Below, one piece after another: positions 32,413-37,868 of a stretch of 37,868 bases of DNA. This DNA is from Desulfovibrio sp. DV (lineage in GTDB: Bacteria; Desulfobacterota; Desulfovibrionia; Desulfovibrionales; Desulfovibrionaceae). The position numbers were made by a program, and so were the translations under genes. Location: contig NZ_MLBG01000033.1 of the NCBI RefSeq assembly GCF_001936595.1, forward strand, positions 1-37,868, in the 5' to 3' direction. The first letter of the stretch is position 1. Every line of letters begins with the position of its first letter. The notes below the pieces were generated by a model that was not told the DNA's origin, did no database searches, and saw only the letters and a program-made list of their open reading frames with translations.

Positions 32413-33171
32413 TTACCGGGTGAGCGTCCAGGAATCGAAACTGTACCGGTATAAAAAATCATAGTCGCGTATCTTGGCGTTCATGGCTTCCAGTTCGGCG
32501 GGAGTCCAGGCAATGGTGTGCCGTGTCAATTTCGGTTTATTAAACAGCATCGCTTTGCATTCCGCCAAAAAAGCCGGATTCGGCTCCAGTCCGAGAAAGG
32601 CCAGAATTTTGAGAAGCTCCTGTTCGGGCGAGGTGATGACGTCCTCGTGGTGGATGTCCAGGCATCGGGCTTTTTCCCGGATGACGCTGGCGGCCGCGCA
32701 ATGCATGAAATACCAGGAGATCCTGTCCATGACCGGGGCACCGCTTCTGTTGTGCATCGTGGCGACGGTGTCAAAAGGATTCCTGACGGCATGTATTATG
32801 GACACATTTGTTTCAAGGGTTGTTTCGAGGTGATGGAGTAAACTGTAGTCTCCGTGCAGGAGAAGCATGGCCGGATTCCATATTTTGTCTCCGGTCACCT
32901 GGATGTCGTTCAGATTTTTAGGGCCCTGGGCTATCTTGTACGAGTAACCACCGCAGTATCTGCCATTTTCCCTGTTTGTTTCAGCATTTGCATAAATTTC
33001 TTCAAATATTTCTGTTGCTGAAAGGGATGACCAGAAGTGTTTTGACGCGTTTGTTTCGTTGGCAACCATGGCGTTGGGATGCGCGTCGATGATGGAACCG
33101 AGCAGTGATGTGCCTGATCTTGCGTTGCCAATGATCAAAACGAATTGTCTGAGATTGGGGAATTTGTTCAC
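32413..33171 (-). CDS. Sulfotransferase family protein
   Basis: The 252-residue protein has the two PAPS-binding signatures of sulfotransferases: the 5'-phosphosulfate loop IIGNARSGTSLLGSIID (about 13-29) and the 3'-phosphate motif HAVRNPFDTVATMHN (about 130-145). It would move a sulfuryl group onto an unknown acceptor, such as a surface glycan or lipid. The start is GTG at 33171, with GGAGAA about 10 bases upstream. The gene and its 5' flank are visibly richer in A and T than all neighbours and use A/T-ending codons more freely, which suggests horizontal transfer. It lies directly after ribD, where ribE and other riboflavin genes are often found in related genomes. The spacer 32246-32412 on its other side has no recognised gene. 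Confidence 0.85.
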   Translation of the reverse strand: MNKFPNLRQFVLIIGNARSGTSLLGSIIDAHPNAMVANETNASKHFWSSLSATEIFEEIYANAETNRENGRYCGGYSYKIAQGPKNLNDIQVTGDKIWNPAMLLLHGDYSLLHHLETTLETNVSIIHAVRNPFDTVATMHNRSGAPVMDRISWYFMHCAAASVIREKARCLDIHHEDVITSPEQELLKILAFLGLEPNPAFLAECKAMLFNKPKLTRHTIAWTPAELEAMNAKIRDYDFLYRYSFDSWTLTR

Positions 33172-33264
33172 TCTCAGGTTCTCCGGTCAAATATCTCAAG
33201 TATTGATCAGGCCATTAAATAAATTACGCGAAACTGGCGCCCAAAAGGCCGTGCCCCTTGTTTC

Positions 33265-34395
33265 TCAGGCCGGCAACGGCCTTGCCGTGACAAAAATATC
33301 CTCGTCCACCCGCCGCACGTCGCAGAAGCGGTAGCCGGCGGCGTCGGCCATGCGCGGCACGGCCAGACCCGAAAAGCCGGCCACGGCCCGGTCGTCGGCC
33401 AGCACCTTGGGGGCGTAAAAAAGCGCCAGCTCATCAGCCAGCCCCTGGGCCGCCAGAGAGCCGGCCAGCCCGCCCCCGCCCTCGCACAAAAGCGTATAGA
33501 TCCGGGCCTCGCTGCGCAGCCGGCCAAGCCCCGGGGCCAGGTCAAGGCTGCCGTCGGGCCGGTCGGGCAGGCCGTAAAGCCGCACACCGCGTTTGGCGAG
33601 CGCCCGGCCGGCGGCCGAGTCGGCCTGCTCAAGGCCCGTGAGGATGGCCAGTTCCGGCGAACGCTCGCGCACGAGCGTCAGGGTGGCATCAGCCGGGGGC
33701 AGCCGGCGGGTGACGATGACGGCCAGCGGCTGGGGGTTGCCCGACAGCGGATCGCTGGCGTCCAGGCGGTGGGTCAGGCGCGGATCATCGGCCCGAAGGG
33801 TCCCGCCGCCGACCATCACCGCCTGCATCCCGGCCCGCATCCGATGCACGCACCGCCGCGAGGCCTGCCCGCTCACCCAGCTCGCGTCGCCGGTGCGGGT
33901 GGCAATGCGCCCGTCCAGGGTCATGGCCAGCTTGAGGGTCACATAGGGCCGGCCCATGGTCTTGTAGACCACGAAATCGGCAATGGTGTCGCGGCACTGC
34001 TGCTCCAGGACGCCGACATCGACGGCCACGCCGCCCTGGCGCAACAGTTCGGCCCCGCCCTCGGCCACCGGATTGGGGTCCAGGCAGCCCACCACCACCC
34101 GGGCCACCCCGGATTCCAGCAGGGTGCGCGAACACGGCGGCGTCTTGCCGAAATGGTTGCACGGCTCAAGGGTCACGTACATGGTGCCCCCGGCCACGGG
34201 AACCCGGCGCAGCTCGGCCTCGCGCAGGCATTCCACCTCGGCGTGGGGGCCGCCAAAAACCTTGTGCCAGCCCTCGGCCACGATGGCGCCGTTTTGCACC
34301 AGCACCGCCCCGACCCGGGGATTGGGCGTGACAAAGCCCCGGCCGCGCTCGGCCAGTTCCAAAGCCCGGGCCATGAAATCGGCATCAGACGCCAT
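33265..34395 (-). CDS. ribD: Bifunctional riboflavin deaminase/reductase
   Basis: It carries out the second and third steps of riboflavin synthesis from the GTP-derived pyrimidine. The 376-residue protein has an N-terminal cytidine-deaminase-like domain with zinc ligands His51 (in [10 protein letters not shown]), Cys79 and Cys88 (in [14 protein letters not shown]), and catalytic Glu53. A DHFR-like reductase domain follows from about residue 145, starting [19 protein letters not shown]. The start at 34395 after GGAGGG begins [12 protein letters not shown] and overlaps the end of the dCMP deaminase gene by 11 bases. Other rib genes are not in the window; they would normally follow on this strand. 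Confidence 0.96.
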   Translation of the reverse strand: MASDADFMARALELAERGRGFVTPNPRVGAVLVQNGAIVAEGWHKVFGGPHAEVECLREAELRRVPVAGGTMYVTLEPCNHFGKTPPCSRTLLESGVARVVVGCLDPNPVAEGGAELLRQGGVAVDVGVLEQQCRDTIADFVVYKTMGRPYVTLKLAMTLDGRIATRTGDASWVSGQASRRCVHRMRAGMQAVMVGGGTLRADDPRLTHRLDASDPLSGNPQPLAVIVTRRLPPADATLTLVRERSPELAILTGLEQADSAAGRALAKRGVRLYGLPDRPDGSLDLAPGLGRLRSEARIYTLLCEGGGGLAGSLAAQGLADELALFYAPKVLADDRAVAGFSGLAVPRMADAAGYRFCDVRRVDEDIFVTARPLPA

Positions 34396-34846
34396 GGTTG
34401 CCCTCCAGCACGTCAAAGCCGATGCCGGCTTCGGCGATCATCTCGGCCGACAGCGGATCAGGATAGCCCTGGCTGAAATAGATGTGGTTCACCTGGCAGT
34501 TGATCAGCATCTTGGTGCAGATCAGGCACGGCTGGGTGGTGCAGTAGATGTCTGCCCCGGCAATGGGCACGCCGTGCAGGGCGCATTGGATGATGACGTT
34601 TTGTTCGGCGTGCAGGCCCCGGCACAGTTCGTGGCGTTCCCCGGACGGGATGCCGAGTTTTTCACGCAGGCAGCCGATGTCCAGGCAATGGGCCGTGCCG
34701 GCCGGGGAGCCGTTGTAGCCCGTGGCCAGGATGCGGCGGTCGCGCACGGCCACGGCCCCGACCTTGCGCCGCAGGCAGGTGCTGCGCTCGGCCACCAGAT
34801 AGGCGATGCGCATGAAATAATCAGGCCAGGGAAGACGCTTGTCCAT
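34385..34846 (-). CDS. Deoxycytidylate (dCMP) deaminase
   Basis: It converts dCMP to dUMP for thymidylate synthesis. The 153-residue protein has the zinc-dependent deaminase set: His79 and Glu81 in LHAEQNVI, and Cys107 and Cys110 in QPCLICTKM. The extra conserved block [13 protein letters not shown] (about 47-59) is typical of ComEB/dCMP deaminases. The start at 34846 begins [12 protein letters not shown] with a GGAG site about 10 bases upstream. It overlaps ribD and heads this short operon; the same pair is seen in Desulfovibrio riboflavin clusters. Confidence 0.94.
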   Translation of the reverse strand: MDKRLPWPDYFMRIAYLVAERSTCLRRKVGAVAVRDRRILATGYNGSPAGTAHCLDIGCLREKLGIPSGERHELCRGLHAEQNVIIQCALHGVPIAGADIYCTTQPCLICTKMLINCQVNHIYFSQGYPDPLSAEMIAEAGIGFDVLEGNHGV

Positions 34847-35184
34847 GGGGGCAGACTCCGTAAGAAAATGGGTGGCCGTCAGGCTGTCCGCAGAGTGGAC
34901 CAGGGCGGGGCAGGCGTCAAGGTGCGGCAGCCCTGCCAGCCTGCCGCCCGGCCCGGAGTGGCGTGGCAGGAGCCTGGTTGCCCGTGGCCGCCCATCCCCG
35001 GCCCGGAGCTCGCCTTCCGGCGGCCCCGATGATCCGGCCTGTCCGGTGCAGGCTGGCAAGCCCTTGTGCCTGGGCGCTTTTTTGGTGTATTCGCGGGAGA
35101 AGCCTCCCGCCCGCCGTTGGTCCACGTCCCGGGCGCAGGCAGACACTGCCGGCGATGCCGTTTGCGCCGCACAGGGGCAAAGCA
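34847..35184. other. Divergent intergenic region
   Basis: About 338 bases between the dCMP deaminase and sensor kinase genes. Promoters for both should be here, but no clear pair is visible. A hairpin GGGAG/CTCCC lies at about 35095-35111. There is a T-run at about 35080-35085 without a convincing stem. I looked for an FMN riboswitch and did not find its conserved blocks. Confidence 0.4.
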
Positions 35185-37785
35185 ATGCTGCGAAGCAAAG
35201 ACCGGACAACTACGGGCGCAAGGGGTGGCCGGTGCCGTTTTCCCCGGGCAGTGGGCTTCGGCCTCCCGGCCGCCGTCCTGACCGTTTGGGCCTGCCCGGC
35301 CGTGCCCGTCCTCTGGGCGCAGCCCGTGCCGCCCGGTGCAGGCTCGCACCCCGTCCCCTGGGGGCTGGCCATCATGCTTGCCCTGGCCCTGCTTGGCGCT
35401 TTGGCCCTGTTTTTTTGCGCCGTGTTGCGTCGGCGGCTGGCCGAAGCCCGGCGCGAGTTGCAGGCCGCCGCCGCCGGGTTGCGGGCGTCCGAAGTCGCCC
35501 TGGCCGAGAGCGAGGCGCGTTTCCATACCCTGCTTGACAACATCCCCACGGTCTCGGTCCAGGGCTATGGCCCGGATCGCCGCATCCGCTACTGGAACGC
35601 CGCTTCGCAAGCCATTTACGGGTTTTCCCGGGAAGAGGTGCTCGGCCGCGATCTGCTCGACTGCATCATTCCGCCGGCCATGCGCGATCAGGCGCGCGGC
35701 GCCATCGCGGGTATGGCCGCCTCGGGCCAGCCGCTGCCGGCCGGCGAGTTGACGCTCCTGCGTAAGGACGGCTCCCCGGTCGCGGTCTTCTCCAGCCATG
35801 CCGTGGTGCAAACCGCCCGGGGCGAAACCCTGCTCTACTGCCTGGACATCGACATGCGGCCACTGCGGCTGGCCGAGGAAAAGCTGCGTCTGCTGGTGGA
35901 AAACGCCGGCGACGCCATCTACCTTACCGACTGGAGCGGCCGGTTTCTCGATGTCAACCCCGAGGCCGAGCGCCAGACCGGCATGAGTCGCCAGGAACTG
36001 CTGGAGCTTGGCGTCATCGACCTGGACGTGGAGCAGACAGCCCACTCGCTGGCGGAATTTTCCGCGGCCATTGGCACGGCGGGCCGGGCATCGTTTGAGA
36101 CACGGCATCGACGCCGGGACGGCACGACCTTCCCGGTGGAACTGCGGGTGGTGGCCTTCCACACCGATGGCCAAGCCTACATGATCGGTATTGCCCGCGA
36201 CATCACCGAGCGCCGGCGCAGCGACGAAGCCCTGCGGGAAAGCGAGACGCGCCTTCGCCGCATCATCGAGGCGGCCCGCGACGCCATCATCATGACCGAT
36301 GCCGACGGGCTGGTGACGTTCTGGAATCCGGCGGCCGAGGCCCTGCTCGGCTATACGGCCGCCGAGGCCCTGGGCCACGATGTGCACGGGCTGCTTGCCT
36401 CCAAACGCTATGCCAAGGCCGGGCTGGACGTTTTCGCGGAATTTACAGCCACCGGCCAGGGCGAGATCCCGGCCAACTCCCGGGATCTGCTGGCCCGGCG
36501 CAAGGACGGCAGCGAAATCGCGGTGTCGCTGTCCCTGGCCGCCCTGGACATGCAGGGGCGCTGGCATGGCGTGGGCATCCTGCGCGATGTCACGGCCCGC
36601 AAACGGGTGGAAACCCAGCTCGTCGAGGCCAAACAGCTGGCCGAGGCCGCCAGCCGGGCCAAATCCGAATTCCTGGCCAACATGAGCCATGAAATCCGCA
36701 CGCCCTTAAACGGCATCCTCGGCATGCTCGAACTGCTCAAAACCACCGGGCCGTCAAGCGAGCAGTCGGAATACATCCTGGCCGCCATCAAGTCCTGCGG
36801 CCGGCTGACCCGGCTGTTGGCCGACATCCTGGACATCTCCCGCATCGAGACCGGCCGCATGTCCTTTGTGTCTGCGCCCCTGCGCACGGCCGATGTGGTC
36901 CCGGCCATCCTGGACCTCTTCCGCCCGGCCTGCCGGGAAAAGAACCTGGACCTGTCCTGCACGCTCGCCCCGGACATGCCGCCGGTGGTCCTGGGCGATG
37001 AGGCCCGGCTGTTGCAGATCCTTTTCAATCTGGTGGGCAATGCCGTCAAATTTACCGAGGCCGGGAGCGTGCGGGTCACCGCCGGACCGCTGCCGATCTG
37101 CCCTGGCGATCGGGTGCGGCTGCTTTTTTGCATCGCCGATACGGGCATCGGCATCACCGACGCCCAACTGGCCACGATCTTTGATCCCTTTGTCCAGGCC
37201 GAATCCAGCTACACCCGCCGTTTCCAGGGGGCGGGGCTCGGGTTGGCCATCGTCAGCAAGCTCGTGCGGCTTCTCGGCGGTGAACTGGCCATCGACAACA
37301 CCCCGGGAGCCGGGACCGTGGCCTACCTGTCCCTGCCCTTCGGCCGTGCCGCCGATGCCGTCCTGCCGGCCCCGGAGGCGGTCGTGGCGGCCGCACCGGC
37401 CGGGCTTTCGATCCTGGTGGCCGAGGACGACGAGGTTACCATCCTGGCCGTTGAACGCATGTTGCAAAAGGCCGGACACCGGCCACGCGTGGCCCGAAAC
37501 GGCAGGGAGGCCGTGGCCATGGTCGGGGAGTCCGTTTTCGACCTGATTTTCATGGATGTGGAAATGCCCGTGGCCGACGGCCTGGAGGCCACCCGGGCCA
37601 TCCGGGAGTACGAGGCGGCCGCCGGCCGGGCCAGGACGCCCATCGTAGCGCTTACGGCCTATACCATGCAGGGCGACCGGGAGCGCTTTCTGGCCGCCGG
37701 CATGGACGATCATCTGGCCAAGCCGGTCACCGGCAGCGAGCTGGCCGCGGCCATCGTCCGGGCCATCGGCTTCGTGGCAGCGTAG
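35185..37785 (+). CDS. Hybrid sensor histidine kinase (PAS-PAS-PAS-HisKA-HATPase-REC)
   Basis: An 866-residue membrane-bound two-component hybrid kinase. The N-terminus has a signal-anchor-like segment (about 15-45) and a strong membrane helix [22 protein letters not shown] (about 60-82), with a very short segment between them. Three PAS domains follow at roughly 105-225, 235-350 and 355-475. HisKA carries the phosphorylated His502 in [12 protein letters not shown]. The ATPase has N-box [18 protein letters not shown] and GAGLGLAIV. The receiver domain has phosphoacceptor Asp791 in FMDVEMP and the conserved Lys in HLAKPV. The start at 35185 is preceded by AGGGGC. No cognate regulator is next to it, so its output is unknown. 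The input is probably cytoplasmic via PAS. Confidence 0.93.
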   Translation: MLRSKDRTTTGARGGRCRFPRAVGFGLPAAVLTVWACPAVPVLWAQPVPPGAGSHPVPWGLAIMLALALLGALALFFCAVLRRRLAEARRELQAAAAGLRASEVALAESEARFHTLLDNIPTVSVQGYGPDRRIRYWNAASQAIYGFSREEVLGRDLLDCIIPPAMRDQARGAIAGMAASGQPLPAGELTLLRKDGSPVAVFSSHAVVQTARGETLLYCLDIDMRPLRLAEEKLRLLVENAGDAIYLTDWSGRFLDVNPEAERQTGMSRQELLELGVIDLDVEQTAHSLAEFSAAIGTAGRASFETRHRRRDGTTFPVELRVVAFHTDGQAYMIGIARDITERRRSDEALRESETRLRRIIEAARDAIIMTDADGLVTFWNPAAEALLGYTAAEALGHDVHGLLASKRYAKAGLDVFAEFTATGQGEIPANSRDLLARRKDGSEIAVSLSLAALDMQGRWHGVGILRDVTARKRVETQLVEAKQLAEAASRAKSEFLANMSHEIRTPLNGILGMLELLKTTGPSSEQSEYILAAIKSCGRLTRLLADILDISRIETGRMSFVSAPLRTADVVPAILDLFRPACREKNLDLSCTLAPDMPPVVLGDEARLLQILFNLVGNAVKFTEAGSVRVTAGPLPICPGDRVRLLFCIADTGIGITDAQLATIFDPFVQAESSYTRRFQGAGLGLAIVSKLVRLLGGELAIDNTPGAGTVAYLSLPFGRAADAVLPAPEAVVAAAPAGLSILVAEDDEVTILAVERMLQKAGHRPRVARNGREAVAMVGESVFDLIFMDVEMPVADGLEATRAIREYEAAAGRARTPIVALTAYTMQGDRERFLAAGMDDHLAKPVTGSELAAAIVRAIGFVAA

Positions 37786-37868
37786 GGCCAGGAGCGGAGG
37801 GGACAAGGGAAGAGCGCCTCCAGCGGCCGGAGAGCGAGAGCAGGAAAGGCAGAAGATGCCTCCGGCGG
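37786..37868. other. Window end after the kinase gene
   Basis: A purine-rich stretch without a supported gene. The last 11 bases, GCCTCCGGCGG, match the beginning of the hairpin element at 1482-1521, so another copy is probably cut by the window edge. Confidence 0.4.

Noticed and set aside
34847-35184. Possible FMN riboswitch upstream of dCMP deaminase/ribD
   Set aside because: The conserved FMN aptamer blocks are not visible on either strand; only a small unrelated hairpin is present.
1-37868. CRISPR arrays, tRNA or rRNA genes, insertion sequences
   Set aside because: No regularly spaced repeats, cloverleaf signatures, transposase motifs or long terminal inverted repeats were seen by eye.

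Overview
The window is high-GC bacterial DNA from a dissimilatory sulfate reducer, most likely a Desulfovibrio/Solidesulfovibrio-type member of the Desulfovibrionaceae. The main reason is the run aprB-aprA-qmoA-qmoB-qmoC-qmoD (8142-16290), which encodes APS reductase and its menaquinol-linked electron donor complex. The archaeal-type entry into the shikimate pathway (ADH synthase plus 3-dehydroquinate synthase II) is also typical of this family. The organism assignment is inferred from gene content only.

Layout, left to right. (1) 102-4600, minus strand: aromatic amino acid operon reading ADH synthase > DHQ synthase II > pheA > aroA. Two GC-rich intergenic repeat elements interrupt it between pheA and aroA. 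(2) 4655-4799, minus strand: a previously uncalled leader ahead of that operon. It encodes a 29-residue peptide with a run Phe-Tyr-Phe-Trp-Phe-Trp-Phe, followed by a terminator whose 5' arm can pair instead with peptide codons just downstream of the aromatic run. This is the layout of a ribosome-mediated transcription attenuator sensing all three aromatic amino acids, and it is the most interesting object in the window. (3) 4834-7554, minus strand: metE, the B12-independent methionine synthase, with a clear sigma70-type promoter, a cobalamin riboswitch and a riboswitch-controlled terminator. (4) 7844-16342, plus strand: the sulfate-reduction block. Its promoter has a Rex-type operator over the -10 element. 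It has a long 5' leader, an internal terminator after aprA and a final terminator after qmoD.

(5) 16597-23738: cell-envelope and signalling genes. They are a secreted papain-like cysteine protease, a small cysteine-rich protein (minus strand), a VgrG3-like muramidase, a GAF-SpoIIE phosphatase translationally coupled to an EF-hand/LysM lipoprotein, an HD-GYP cyclic-di-GMP phosphodiesterase and an unknown Ser/Thr-rich protein. (6) 23811-30975, minus strand: one long, tightly packed run reading cvpA-like > mazG > class II photolyase > TVP38 membrane protein > gnd > zwf > pgl, closed by a strong terminator. It holds the oxidative pentose phosphate pathway. (7) 31124-37785: a ClpX-like AAA+ ATPase with altered signature loops, an AT-richer sulfotransferase gene that looks like an insertion, ribD overlapping a dCMP deaminase gene (minus strand), and a large hybrid sensor kinase.

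No tRNA, rRNA, CRISPR array, insertion sequence or prophage was recognised. Start codons were chosen by Shine-Dalgarno position and family N-termini, so several proteins are shorter than the longest open frame.
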